DNA of 64,000 nt. Source: Gonatopus flavifemur (taxonomy: Eukaryota; Arthropoda; Insecta; Hymenoptera; Dryinidae). The notes under the pieces are model-generated. The model did no database searches. It was given only the letters and a program-made list of their open reading frames with translations, and was not told the DNA's origin. The stretch's first letter is position 1, and each line of letters begins with the position of its first letter. The DNA lies in the NCBI GenBank assembly GCA_018340375.1, contig JAFFJZ010000004.1, positions 23,720,001-23,784,000 of the forward strand. The letters run 5' to 3'. Shown here piece after piece: positions 1-10,978 of this stretch. A program made the position numbers and the translations under genes.

Positions 1-953
1 AATAAAATCAGCTTAAAAGCAGTTTTTTCACTCAACGAAAACGAAAAACCATCGATACCCATTGCACATGCTGTTAATACTAAAGAATCCTATGAGACAA
101 TGGTCAAATTATTGGAATTCATCGAGTACGAAAAGCACGATTGGAAGATTTGTTCTGATTTAAAAGTAGAGGGCATGCTATCTGGAATACCGCAAGGATA
201 CACAAGATATTGTTGTTTCCTATGTCTCTGGGATAGTTGTGATCGCGAACATCGTTATGAAAAAAAAACAATGGCCAAAAAGAAAAAAACATACGTTGGG
301 TGAGAATAATGTCAAATATGTGGCTCTCGTAAAGAGAGAAAACATTATTCTTCCACCATTACACATCAAACTGGGGCTTCTAAAAAAACTTCGTGAGAGC
401 GTTGAAGTCATCTAAGAACCCTGTTCGAAAATCTCTCTACCGCGAAAATCAAAGAAGGTGTTCCCGATGGTCCACAAATGAGAGAACTGATGGAAGATGA
501 AAAATTTCTGACATATTTGCCCCCTGATGAAACTGCAGCTTATAATTTGTTCAAGTCAGTTGTTTCTGGTCTCCTTGGAAATAATAAGGATCCGAAGTAC
601 AAAATGATCATGGCCAATTTACTTAAGAATTATGCAAAAATAGGTATACTATACCGCTCTTCTATTCCATCTTTTGTCATATGTCCTGTATCCCTTCACT
701 TTTCCTAACAGGAGTGAATATGTCTCTCAAGATCCCTTTTTTACATTCCCACTTGGATTTTTTCCCGGGGAATCTCGTCGACGTGAGTGACGAGCATGGT
801 GAGAGATTCCACCAACAACTCAAGTCCATGAAGCAGCGTTACCAGGGATTTCGGAATGAGAGAATGATGAAGGATTATATTTGGTTTCTCATAAGAGAAA
901 CAGATATAACAAAAAATAAACGACAATTGAGGAGTGAAAATTATTTCCAATGA
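1..953 (+). pseudogene. Fragment of a repetitive arthropod gene family (SDEHGERFHQ motif)
   Basis: The reading frame is open from base 1 and runs off the left edge, so the 5' end is missing. Conserved blocks, in order, are GYTRYCCFLCLWDS (about 209-250), ILPPLHIKLGL (about 349-382, other frame), AKIKEGVPDGPQMREL, and FLHSHLDFFP then SDEHGERFHQ (738-813), ending at a TGA near 953. I recognise this block order from a widespread repetitive protein family of insects and other invertebrates, probably carried by a DNA transposon, but I cannot name its class. Frameshifts near 275-300 and 385-430 break it. The 3' half is continuous if a 68-bp intron at 644-711 is removed. No transposase motif is visible, so function is unknown. 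Confidence 0.55.
644..711 (+). other. Probable 68-bp spliceosomal intron
   Basis: The donor GTATAC follows ...AAAATAG, and the acceptor TTCCTAACAG precedes GAGTGAATATG. Removing 644-711 joins ...NYAKIG to VNMSLKIPFLHSHL in frame, restoring the order expected for the family. Without splicing the frame hits a stop just after 705. A pyrimidine-rich tract precedes the acceptor. Splicing is inferred from sequence only. Confidence 0.55.
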
Positions 954-1739
954 AGTCATATTATATCTATGTATTGAAATGAAGATGAATCAAATCAATC
1001 GAACTCGGGAATACGCTATGAATAAGATAAGAGTCCAAGGATGAAGGAAAAGCTGAATTTCGGTAGTTGTACATAAATAATTGTAACTTCGTTAATGTTT
1101 CATGAATTTCCTTTTGTTACTACGTGGTTTTCTCCGTAAGAGTACGAACTTCACGTGGAAAATTCGTAACTGAACATATTTCCGTGATTTCTATTTTTCT
1201 TCGGCAAAAAAGTGACTGTTTTATTTTCATTTTTCTTAAAAAACATGATTTCTTCTACATATTTCGGTTCGTTGCACTCAAACTACCTAATTGATCAGTA
1301 AGAACGGTAACGATATTCATTGGCAATTCAATTATGTTCAATTTGAGACCTCATGCAACTAGATTGACCATTTCTAGCTCGAGATATACCTCAAATAGTG
1401 AAACTATCATCGGAAAAAAAATTTTTAAATTGAAAAACACTCATAACTTGAAAACCTATCCATAAAAAAATTTTGTACTGTGATTTCCAAGTTCAGCCAA
1501 TCAAAATGCATAACAAAAAAATAATAGCATTCAATGTACAGACAATTTTTTTCCTCTTGTGAACTAGTGTTATTAATGATACGCTCAATAATTTCTTCAA
1601 ACTGATCCGATTAACCGGATCTTCAACCTCATTAATGAATATAGTGATAAGGTTGATTTCTTTTCTAGATCAGTTGTGTGCTTTCGGAATACTAGAATCA
1701 AGGTGTGTACGATATATCGGGTGAATGTAATATGATATA
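954..1739. other. AT-rich intergenic stretch, nothing recognised
   Basis: No frame with protein-like content, no strong inverted repeat and no terminal-repeat pair was seen. Poly-A/T runs are frequent. Confidence 0.5.
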
Positions 1740-1921
1740 ATATGATTGTTATAACGATAATTTCATCTCTTTATTTTATTTTCTCTTTTCTTTTATTCCT
1801 TCTCAATTTCTTTGGTATTTTCTTCCTGTGAAATATTTTAGGTTTGTACCGCCATGTATTAATCTATAAACGACTGTACCTAAAGGGCACATGCCCGGGT
1901 GAATAAATAAATAAATAAATA
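1740..1921 (+). mobile_element. 3' tail of a non-LTR retrotransposon
   Basis: A T-rich stretch is followed by GGGCACATGCCCGGG and then reiterated AATA units (about 1900-1921). A short GC-rich hairpin followed by a simple-repeat tail is the usual end of insect jockey/CR1-like LINE copies. No coding part remains upstream, so this is a 5'-truncated insertion. Confidence 0.5.
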
Positions 1922-2544
1922 ATAGTGTCCTGACTTCATTCTAATTTCTTCAATTCAATGATATTAATTGTGTGCAGATTATTCCTCCATTCGTTTCTTC
2001 CCTATTACGTTTCAAGCTATTTATTTCTATTCAAAATTTCTTATCTTTTTCTAAATCCTGATCTTGGTTAGCTTTGAATCGTTCACATTTTTGCGATCTG
2101 GGATGAATTTTTCCTTGCTTGATTCTTCGAATTCTTTCCTGAATTCTTCTCCTTGTGTAGTATAATTTTTCTTTCAATCCTTTAATATTTCCCAATAGGA
2201 ATTCAAAAACAACAATCATATGAAACTGAACATTGGATATTGATATTTAAAAAAAAAAATGAATGATAAATGAAGTATATAATTACTTGTTTCGTGGTAT
2301 TGTGTGAGGACTTTTGAAAATAATGTTTTTAAAGTACCCAGTAACAACTTGGAAATTCGAGTGAGGACTTGAAAAAGAACTAAAGATCTCTGTCAGAACT
2401 GAAGAATTCTTTCCGAATCAAGCTGAAGAACTAAGACAGGAGAGAACCTCAAGAATGGGGTCCTTATATACAAATTTTTTCCAATATGGTGGTAAAGGGT
2501 TGTAAAAGAGTACTTAGGGTTTTTCCTCCAACGGTACATTCAAT
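1922..2544. other. Intergenic, nothing recognised
   Basis: AT-rich sequence with an A-run near 2250-2260. No gene or repeat structure was identified up to the hAT target duplication. Confidence 0.45.
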
Positions 2545-2552
2545 ACAGCCAG

Positions 2553-3820
2553 TAGGGATGTTCGATTCTCTTTGAAGAATCGATCCCTCAATCGATTCTC
2601 CTACAAAATCGAAACCAAAGAATCGATTCCTGAAAAATCAATTGAAAATTTTTTTGAAATTACATCCAAATTTGCAGAGATAATGACGATCCTTGAATCA
2701 CCATGATATTGGGTGATAGCAAATTATATTAAAGGCATTTAAGCATCAGAAGAAGCGAGTCAAATGTTGTGCCAACTGTTTCTACAAATTTTAAGTTCAC
2801 TGGAATTCTTAAATGCGTAATACTGAAATCCACAACTAGAATTAGACTCTGAATGTGAATTTTAGTTTTTTTTTACCGATTCCTGGTAAGCATAAGAGAA
2901 TTTTCAGAATAATAAATTCCTGCATAAACGTTCTCTGACGAGAGCCTACTTCTTTCATCGGTTAGAATATTTCCAACTCTCGAAAAAAGGCGTTCAGACG
3001 GTACCGATATTGCAACACTTGCCAAATATTTTTTCGCAATAACTCTGAGTTGGATATATTTGTGTTTCAACCATACTGTATTGGATTTACTTTCTGAGTA
3101 ATTAGAGGTTGATCTAAATAATGCTTGAGGCCTGTAGGCATCTCATTTTTATTATCTTTAACGGAATTTTGTGATCCAACTTGAATGAGAGTATCATGGA
3201 AAGACCATAAATCATCTTCAACAATTCCTTGTGTTGCAATTTCTTGTTGAGGATAATCTATGCTCGTCATTCGATCAGTATCTTTTATCCAGTTTGTGAA
3301 CCGGTCAATCAAACTGGAATATGCTGAGGGGTCATTGAAATGAATGTTTTTTAAATCTAGGATCTGATATCTAGAAATGGCCATAATAGGATTTTGTTCA
3401 ATTTGCCCAAAGCTTATACGAACAAAATCTTGCAGACGGTCAGTCGAGGCAACAGCAGTTTGTGTTCAGAGTTGTTCATGGATCCGTTTCTCGAGGCTTG
3501 ATTGGTTGAGAACGTCAAGATGACGCCACAAAAAAACTATTCACGACCCGTTGATAGGGAAAATTTACAATCATATTGAAATTGAAGTTTTATGGATGCC
3601 CGAAATTGTACTTGATATCATCTGATGAAAATCGTTTCAAATAAAAAGAAAGTATTGAAGTCCAATCATAATAGATGTAGTTGAAAAAAAAGAAAAAATG
3701 AACAGATGCAAAGAATCGATTTTCAAAAAAAATCGGTTGGTAAAGAATCGATTCAGAATCGCGATTTTTTTAAAAAAGAATCGATTTTCTCAAGAATCGA
3801 ATCGGAATCGAACATCCCTA
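2553..3820 (-). mobile_element. hAT element A with 8-bp target duplication
   Basis: The left end begins TAGGGATGTTCGATTC and the right end is GAATCGAACATCCCTA, inverted copies of each other. The 8-bp direct duplication ACAGCCAG lies directly outside both ends (2545-2552 and 3821-3828), the hAT signature. Subterminal sequence on both sides is a dense array of GAATCGATTC-like words, probably transposase-binding repeats. At 1268 bp, with only the C-terminal part of a transposase left, it is non-autonomous. Confidence 0.9.
2873..3384 (-). pseudogene. hAT transposase C-terminal fragment
   Basis: Read on the minus strand from 3384, the first frame contains LKHYLDQPLI then NPIQYG. After a frameshift near 3067 comes KYLASVAISVPSERLFS followed by RVGNILTDERSRLS. 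This is the hAT C-terminal dimerisation domain of ZBED-like type (the L..YL and NP..YW blocks, then the VPSERLFS core). The N-terminal BED finger and the RNase-H catalytic region are absent. It lies within hAT element A. Confidence 0.85.
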
Positions 3821-4077
3821 ACAGCCAGGTGAGAGTATACACTTGCCGATGCCCATGATTCATTCACTGGGGCGGGAAAGACGGAGTATTTGTTCCTGAA
3901 GACGCCATATTGTCGGTCCCCATTATTCCCTTACATACTTTACGTTCGATTCACTTAGTGCAGGTGAAAAAAAGGAAATGAATCATTCCAGAACTTTCTT
4001 CTACGATAAATTCGTCAAGTAACGCAAGGCTGAAATGATATAAAGTTTTAAAAGAAAAATACGAATTCATACGTGTA

Positions 4078-5270
4078 GGGGAGACTGGGGAGTTGTGAGA
4101 CGGGTTTTGTTTTTGTGGCAAAAATACTATAAAAATAATGTTTTTTTACATTTGAGCGGTTTTAATCTTCAATGCAACTCCTGATACAACTTCTGGCTGA
4201 AGGAGTTCAAAGAATTCTAAATGGTTGGGAAATCATGACGGTTTTTCAAAAAGACGCGATACCAGCATTTTCCAAAGCATCGGGGGGTTGTGAGACACAC
4301 CTATAAATGAAAGAAAGTGGCGTATTTTAATGAAACCTCTACATTCCAACAATAAAATATGACAAAATAAGTAGATGTCTCTTCCTTCCACTTGAAAAAA
4401 TTGAAGGAGAAATTATTTAAATAAGAAGAATGTGAAAAATTTGAAAAAAAAAATCGAAAAACAGCTCAATTATTCCGACTTGTAATGGATGCAAGTGTAA
4501 TAGCCTGCTCCTAAATTGATGTTCCGTATGAAGCGGTTGCGGGATCTATGTTGGCCATTTTCAGCTCCGAAATGTAACGTGACAATTTCGATTTATCGAT
4601 GTTGTATGCGGTACCAACGGTTCTTAGCGGCTTGTTTTGGATGATAATCTCTTCAATGGCAGGCACAAAGGCAGGAACATTAATTGATCGTTTGTCATCC
4701 GGATCATACTTATGACGCGGCATGATTAAAGAAATTACAAGAAATCATAGAAAAATCTTGAGAAACACTCAGCTCACAAAAGACGAACATTGAAATTGCA
4801 TGGAACATTCAAAGTATCCACAAAAAATGCGACATACGTATATAAAGCACGATTCTAAATGCCTTGTCTCACAACCCCCCGAAAATGTTGTCTCGCAACA
4901 CCCCATTCCCTATATTCTCAAAATGGTTACTGCATCATGGCTACATCAAATATTTATGCAAAAATTCTTTTACGTCTTGAGAGCCTGTTTTCCAAGGCAT
5001 ACTCTGTATACATTCACCTTTGTGAAAAGCTTGGAAAACTAATTGAAGATACCACAAAAACGAACGCCCAAAAAAACTTTTTCCAACGGCAATCAAATCT
5101 CTACTTGGAGAGACTATGCATGCGTGTCGATATTAACAAATGTCAATTGAAAAGTGACATCTGAACGAGAAAAACAATTAACAGTGGTCCCTAGATGTCG
5201 GATTTTAGAAATATAGGTGCCGTGAGTGTGTCTCATGACTCCCCATGTCTCATAACTCCCCGGTCTCCCC
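4078..5270 (-). mobile_element. pogo/Tigger-like element, TA-flanked
   Basis: Terminal inverted repeats of 24 bp start GGGGAGACTGGGGAG on the left and GGGGAGACCGGGGAG on the inverted right end, with two mismatches over 24. TA dinucleotides lie directly outside (4076-4077, 5271-5272), the expected Tc1-mariner-pogo duplication. The word TTGTGAGAC recurs near both ends (about 4094, 4286 and, inverted, 4864). A pipsqueak-type helix-turn-helix frame sits inside. At 1193 bp it lacks a DDE domain and is non-autonomous. Confidence 0.75.
4511..4723 (-). pseudogene. Pipsqueak-type HTH remnant of a pogo-like transposase
   Basis: A 70-codon frame starts MPRHKYDPDDKRS. It continues with AIEEII, then RTVGTAYNIDKSKLSRYI, which fits the psq/CENP-B N-terminal helix-turn-helix of Tigger/pogo/jerky proteins (usual form: basic start, AI..., R.AA..Y.I...TL.RY). 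It ends after the first DNA-binding domain, and no downstream DDE part is present. It may be expressed as a small DNA-binding peptide, but that is only a possibility. Confidence 0.6.
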
Positions 5271-5302
5271 TACTAAAAGAAAAGATCTCGCGATCTCTTC
5301 AC

Positions 5303-5562
5303 ACCATGTTTCATATGAATCTGTCCAAAAATGCGAAAATGACTAGATTCACGTCCGCCATATGGGATCCGTCATCTTGGATTCGTTTTCTGACTGCAGA
5401 TCCGAGTTCAGCACCCTCGAAAACCCCTAGAAACCATGTTTCATATGAATCTGTCCACAAATGCGGAAATGGCTGAGTTTACGTCTGCTATATTGTACCC
5501 TCCATCTTGGATTCGCCCCTGACTGCAGGTTCGGATTCCGCACCCTCGAAAACCCCTGAAAC
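5303..5562. repeat. Tandem duplication, about 130-bp period, two units
   Basis: Both units begin ACCATGTTTCATATGAATC (5303 and 5433). Both continue through TCCATCTTGGATTCG-like and CACCCTCGAAAACCCCT words. The copies differ at many bases, so the duplication is not recent. Confidence 0.75.
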
Positions 5563-5628
5563 CTATCTTCCATAATAATCCGTTGATTCAAGCCAGCACA
5601 GCGAATATTCAAAGCCTGCGGAGAGAAT

Positions 5629-6262
5629 GACATATCCCTTGTTGACCACACTTCACAGAAATCACATACTTGCCACACTGGGGTGATATCCACCCCAGCG
5701 ATAAAAATTATTATAACAAATGAACTGTTGATTACTGTCACTTGTCAATTCTTTCAGAACTCATCTAGAGTCTACTTTGAAAGATCTTATAGATTATACA
5801 GCCGAGAATCAAATACAAGTACACTAAGAGAATGAAGTGTGAGAAGAAAAATGGAAAAGTGACTGTTTTCAAAATAAAATTCATTATATCATTATTTTGC
5901 AATATTTTGAGCTGAAAATTTGACATCATACTTTGGAATGTTATTCTTTGAGAAAGAAGTTAGTCTCCATTCGGATTGTTGCCGATAGAAAAATATTTAT
6001 ACTGAGGAATGAAGGGAAGAAATTTCTGAAAAAATGAACTATACATATGTTTTCATCAAAAATTTTCAGTTCACAACTTCCAACAACTAGTGTGGTCAGA
6101 CTGATGGTCCACCGGAATGTGACTGCGCCACAAAGCAATCCTTTGGCTATCGACAGATGTCGCTTTGAACCCCGTGCCTTTGGATGAAGACATTTGAAAT
6201 TGAGGTAGAATGGGGCTGGGGTGGATTTGACCCCAGTGTGGTAAACAAGGGATATCTATGTT
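5629..6262. repeat. Inverted-repeat pair flanking 0.5 kb
   Basis: The left arm has ATATCCCTTGTTGACCACA followed by CACTGGGGTGATATCCACCCC (5632-5697). The right arm carries the reverse complement order, CCCCAGTGTGGTAAACAAGG then GATAT (about 6231-6254). Arms are roughly 40-60 bp with small differences. This is probably a MITE whose exact ends and target duplication I could not fix. Confidence 0.45.
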
Positions 6263-6425
6263 TACAGCGGAGAAAATTTTCTCGGAGATCACCTATTTTT
6301 TTGGAAAAACATTCTTAAAATAATAGAAGGACTTTTCCGATTTCAATAAGAATTGGATGGTCTCTGGGGAAGAGTTTGAAGAAGGTCCCCTATAAATTTC
6401 AGTCTATTTGGTCCACTTGGTCCAA

Positions 6426-6574
6426 CACTGTAAAAAGGAAGTCTTAAATTCAGCTCATTTCAGGGCTGAATCTATGATGCAAACAAATTAAGCCGAAAAA
6501 ACAATCACCGACACAATGAAAAAGCATTGTCTGAAACTAAGATGCAAACAGAGTAAGACTTTCTTTTTACAGTG
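6426..6574. mobile_element. Fold-back element, CACTGTAAAAA ends
   Basis: The ends are CACTGTAAAAAGGAAGTC and the inverted CACTGTAAAAAGAAAGTC, giving about 21-bp arms around a 149-bp element. The interior has two copies of GATGCAAACA. No clear target duplication was seen. Confidence 0.6.
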
Positions 6575-7337
6575 AAAATTATCCCGACCACAAACACACT
6601 GCCGACAGACAGACAGACACACAGACAACCCCACGGATTATCAATCAGTAGTGCATGAAATGAAAAACTATCCAAATCCCAATTGGATTACTCAAATATT
6701 TTAGAAGATACTATTTTAAAAAAAATCTAAAAATGCGCAAAACTAAGCTTCCAAAAATTCTCCAAACGGGAAATTATTGCATTTTAGTAGCAGAATACAC
6801 CTGTGAAATCCGGATCGCGAATTATATTACACTCCGTGTGCCTATAAACGCCCTACATAAATTTCAATAATTATACACAGCACATATATGATGGCTTCTT
6901 ACTAAAATCATCAAGTTCATATTAAATATCTCAAAACCATTTTGAGCAGGCCTTATTGAAATCATATCGAAAACTCTTATCATAATCAACGATGGAAGGA
7001 GGAAGAGAACGAGCATGGAATCTCAGAGGCTTTTGAAAAAGTCGAGTTTAGGCCTGTGATTCTTTCGTGATAAGGAATTTTCCCATCATTCACACCTCCA
7101 CAGAGGTACCCTACATGAAGATGAGCTCCGGGCTTCAATACAAACTCTCAACAGTTCTGGGAGGATTATCTCGTGCAGTGTACTGATATCGGTTTCAGTA
7201 TCTCTGCTGTTGAAGCAAGATACCCCTTCATTTTCATAGAGAATATATCGAATTTTTATCGATAGCTCATTGAAACCTATAAAAACTAGATCTCTCTTCT
7301 ATAAGAAAGGATGAATTCTGTTTGAAAATAGATATCG
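6575..7337. other. Intergenic, nothing recognised
   Basis: There is a short CAGA-type microsatellite near 6604-6628. No protein-like frame or terminal repeats were found. Confidence 0.45.
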
Positions 7338-7877
7338 CTATCTTGCACTACACAAAGCAGTTGGACATTGCTGTTCCAGAGAGAGGAAGGTAGATAAGCG
7401 GACAAGAATAAAACAGTTTTGCGGTTTTATGACACACCTAAAACTATCTTCAAGAAAAACCGGAGCAACATGCTTACTATGCTTAGGTTGCACGAACACC
7501 TTCAATCGCGCAAATGTTAGAGCGCGTTTTACACTCTCCCAAGAAATTTGGAAGGAAATAGAATTTCCAGCACACAACATCTGATACGTCGATGAAACCA
7601 GCTTGGCTATAGGGAAAGTTTCGAAAACAGTCATCAAAGCGAGGAGGGTGAAAACAAGCGGAGGAAGGTAACCTTCATTCACCAATGCTCTCAACTCTTT
7701 CGACCACTGGTATTCGAACCCTACCATATTTTGTATTTGCCAAATTCCACTTCGCACCCCAGTATCTGAACGGTCAGCTTTCAAGTTGGATAGGAGGTGC
7801 ACATGAAACTGAAACGAGCATTCGTACACCGTAAAAAATGATTGTGCTAGGCTATAAATTTCTGATTGAATTTTCAA
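7338..7877 (-). CDS. Unrecognised 179-codon frame
   Basis: This is an uninterrupted minus-strand frame, longer than expected by chance in this AT-rich DNA and slightly richer in GC than its flanks. The product has a hydrophobic stretch (LPPLVFTLLALMTVFETF, residues about 91-108) that could be a single membrane segment. The rest is mixed, with several cysteines. I recognise no domain, and it does not match the repeat proteins in the window. It may be an exon of an unknown gene or a chance frame. The first codon may not be the true start. Confidence 0.25.
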   Translation of the reverse strand: MKIQSEIYSLAQSFFTVYECSFQFHVHLLSNLKADRSDTGVRSGIWQIQNMVGFEYQWSKELRALVNEGYLPPLVFTLLALMTVFETFPIAKLVSSTYQMLCAGNSISFQISWESVKRALTFARLKVFVQPKHSKHVAPVFLEDSFRCVIKPQNCFILVRLSTFLSLEQQCPTALCSAR

Positions 7878-8074
7878 TCACGAGTAATGGAAGCAATTTC
7901 CACTCACGTAAAGGAAAAATAATGTACAGTAGTACTGAAAATCCGATAACCAGTTCTTCAAATTGTTCATGGTGCACATGTTCATGGTTGTTGAGAGAAA
8001 TCATGATTGAGAATTCAATAACAAGTTTTTTAAATTTCGTGCAGATGTTCATGATTGTTGGAAAAAAATCACTT

Positions 8075-8140
8075 CCACAAGATTTGAACGCGGAGCGTTG
8101 AGTCCGGACGCCGAAGCTCTATCACTCGAGCCACCGCCAC
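8075..8140 (-). mobile_element. tRNA-derived SINE head (minus strand)
   Basis: Read on the minus strand, TGGCTCGAGTGATAGAGC gives an A-box with a perfect D-stem (GCTC/GAGC). About 30 bp on, GTTCAAATC gives a B-box. The anticodon and acceptor stems do not close well, so this is a tRNA-derived pol III promoter unit rather than a functional tRNA. Confidence 0.5.
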
Positions 8141-8304
8141 TCATGTGGTTGGAAGCATTTTTCTGCGTATATAAAAGGGTGCTTCAAAAATTACCCTCTC
8201 AAATGTTTCTATTTGATATAAAAAAAATTCTCACCAAAGATGGGCGCTGTAGCTCAACTTTTAGAGGTCGCTTTTAGAAGTTTTATTTTAGTTTTCCAAT
8301 TGAT

Positions 8305-8672
8305 CAACACAGGAAAAATTTTTCTTTTATTCAAATTCAATTTACACATGATTAACTCAATTTTTCATAAATAAACATTATATATTCTTCAAGTTGAGTC
8401 TTCGAGCTTTCAAAAACTTAGTAACAACTTATGATTATCATAACTAACAGATTAGTTACAGCCATTTGAAAATTGCTAAATTTAATTGAATTCAATGAAC
8501 ACGGGAAAAAATGTTTTTTGAATCAAATTCAATTTACACATAATTAACTTAATTTTTCACAAATAACCATTGTATATTCCTCAAGTTGAGTCTTCAAGCT
8601 TTCCAAAACTCAATGACAACGTATGATTATCATAACTAACAGATTAGTTACAGCCATTTGAAAATTGCTAGA
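8305..8672. repeat. Direct tandem duplication, 192-bp period
   Basis: The first unit (about 8305-8480) and second unit (about 8497-8672) share CAAATTCAATTTACACAT and AAGTTGAGTCTTC. Both end GATTAGTTACAGCCATTTGA plus AAATTGCTA. The second copy ends only about a dozen bases before the large fold-back at 8685. Confidence 0.8.
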
Positions 8673-8779
8673 TTTTGAACTATCCCCACGTAGAAATTCC
8701 GGTACTGAGCCGATGGTGACGAACGGGTCGGTACTGCAAAGGTATGGGCCACCAACGGTTGTCTGCCGATTGCGGATCG

Positions 8780-9079
8780 GTACTCTCTAAATTCCTTGGA
8801 GTGAAAATTCACTCTTGCCGCGTGAAAATACTGCAACTCCGAAAGAGTGAAAAATTTCACTCTTAAAGAGTGAATTTTCACTCTATAATTATATATATAA
8901 GTATGGAAATCAACTCTGGTGTTTGGAGTGAAAAACTCACTCTTAGGAAGAAGAGTGAATATTGACTCTTAAAGAGTGAAATTTCACTCTTCAAGAGTTG
9001 AGCTCCCACTCCATTCTAGAGTTGCAGTATTTTGACTCTTTGAAGAGTGAATATTCACTCCAAAGAATTTAGAGAGTAC
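8780..9079. mobile_element. Nested fold-back with AGAGTGAA theme
   Basis: The left end GTACTCTCTAAATTCCTTGG is the near-exact inverse of the right end (CCAAAGAATTTAGAGAGTAC). Between them, GAGTGAA and TTCACTC alternate many times, so the single strand can fold in several registers. Length is 300 bp. It sits inside the left half of the 8685-10066 element. Confidence 0.8.
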
Positions 9080-9540
9080 TTAACCGATTTTATTCTAAGT
9101 TCGTCTCAGTACGGGTTCGATATTTGAACCAAACGTTATTGACCACTTTTCTACCAATGTTGGATTAACAACGGCACAATTTTTGAACGCAAGCGTTGGC
9201 CTCCAACGTTGATTCGGCACCGAACCAATGTGAATAAAAATCTTTGAGAGGACTTGATTGGCCATGGCCATGTGCACATAGAAATTGACAAATGGTCCAA
9301 TACCGGCTTGATACAGGCTGCTAGTTTGCAACCGTTGGCGGTCATCCTATGATCCAATAGTAAATTTCACTCTAAATTCCCCCTAGTGCAGAAATTTTGA
9401 TAATGCATTCAAAACCTTCCAAAGTTACAATAGCGCAAATAACGGTTGAGTAACAGTCGTTGGTACTTGAATACCGATCAATACTAGTAGTATTAGTTCT
9501 CAATGTCGGAACTACACTGATTTCCAGTACTGAATTGATG

Positions 9541-9931
9541 TTGGTAGAGATTGACCGAAAATTTTTGCCGAAAACGATTAAAATTGAAGTTGTGATTATT
9601 GGTTTCGAAAAAAACTTAGGACTGGACGTTGGAAGTGTAGACGAGCTCCTTAATAATCCAATTATCATACTTACGATCACATTTCATTGTAATTAACAAA
9701 ATACTTGCGATTTTCGGTTTACAATTTCGGCCGACAAGCATTAGCCGAAAATTTAAACCGAAAATCGAAATTATTTCATTAATCACATTGATATGTGATC
9801 TTAAGTATGATAATTGCATTATTAAGGAGCTTATCTACACTTCCAACGTCCAATACCAAGTTTTTTCCCAAACCAATAATCAGAGCTTCAATTTTAGTCA
9901 GTTTCGGCAGAAAATTTCGGTCGATCTCTAG
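9541..9931. repeat. Long hairpin, about 145-bp arms
   Basis: The left arm (9541 to about 9690) runs TAGAGATTGACCGAAAATTT ... TTCCAATTATCATACTTACG-like. The right arm (about 9790-9931) is its inverse and ends AAATTTCGGTCGATCTCTA. The arms are strongly similar with scattered differences. The loop contains CCGAAAAT repeats. Confidence 0.75.
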
Positions 9932-10200
9932 ATGTTGGTAACCGGTACCGGATCAGAGTTATTTGGCGTTATCATTCCGTAGTCCGACCGACACCGGCCG
10001 CCAACGGTTGCACGCTGGCAGCCTGTATTGAGCCGGTACTGGACCATCCGTCAATTCCTACGTGGGTCGAGACATTGCTTGAAATGATTTTTTATTCGCA
10101 TAATTTCTCGAATGTTTCATCTTAATTGTGACTAGTGTATTTTTATGCATTACAAGTTTCAAAAATGATTGTCAGTACATATTGTGGGTGGCATTGGTGG

Positions 10201-10340
10201 TAATGGTATTGCAATGTTAGAGCGGCGCTGGAATGATTGCGTTGTTCTTGATGGAGATGACGTTGATGAATAAAGCTAATTGTGAACAAAAAAAAAACAT
10301 TTTTTCATTCGTTAGGCCCGGGACTTTCCAGCCCATCCCA
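10201..10340 (+). pseudogene. mariner relic, C-terminal end and 3' TIR
   Basis: The sequence encodes MLERRWNDCVVLDGD and a stop, then GGCCCGGGACTTTCCAGCCC. It matches the 3' end of the dead mariner at 18818-20086. Only the last ~25 codons and a damaged terminal repeat remain. Its right end abuts the AACGTT fold-back. Confidence 0.8.
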
Positions 10341-10978
10341 ATAAACACACACACGTTATTTCAACGTTGAAAGAACGTTAGACTGTCAAACGGACGTCAG
10401 TCGTTGATTTCATAACGTTGATTTTTAGTTGAAATTTGATAGGGAAATAGACGACCAGAAATTACGTTTTGATGACGTGTAATTCAAATTAATATTCAAA
10501 AATAACCATCAAACGACGTCCTCAAAAAACGTGTTTTGAACGGGTTTGAATCACGCGTTCAAAATGTGTTCATAACATCTTGTGTTTGAACTTCAATTGA
10601 AGATATTCTGCTAAAAATGTCGAACGAAACCAAACAATGATTAAAATTTCAACAAAGAGCAAGATAGTAAATGGTGTGGCATACTTTCCAAATTCTATCA
10701 TACTCAGAAATACTATTGTTCTTGCTATTGAATAAAAAGTTTTCAAAATAATTTGTTGGATTCAATTCACGTTTTAGAACCAACATTAGGATACGTCAAT
10801 ATTCGACGTCTTTTGAACGATGTTCAAACCGTTGATATGACGTTATTTTATGGTTGAGAAACACGTGATCTGCCGCGACATTTTTACGTTGAATCAACGC
10901 AAGAATATTACTCATTCACAACGTGTGGTTATTGACTATTTTTGACGTTTTCAAAACGTGCGTGTGTTCACTGGGATG
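10335..10978. mobile_element. Fold-back with AACGTT theme, CCCARTRAACACAC ends
   Basis: The left end ATCCCAATAAACACACACAC pairs with the right end, whose inverse is ATCCCAGTGAACACACGCAC. The interior repeats AACGTT and GACGTC-like palindromes many times (for example 10373, 10414, 10834, 10897). It is about 640 bp with no coding content. Confidence 0.65.

Larger units (their letters stand above)
8685..10066. mobile_element. Large composite fold-back, CCCACGTAG ends
   Basis: The left end CCCACGTAGAAATTCCGG pairs with the right end, whose reverse complement is CCCACGTAGGAATTGACGG. The interior is dominated by variants of CCGGTAC and CCAACGTTGG. It contains a separate 300-bp fold-back (8780-9079) and a central hairpin (9541-9931). 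No protein-coding remnant was seen. Confidence 0.7.
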
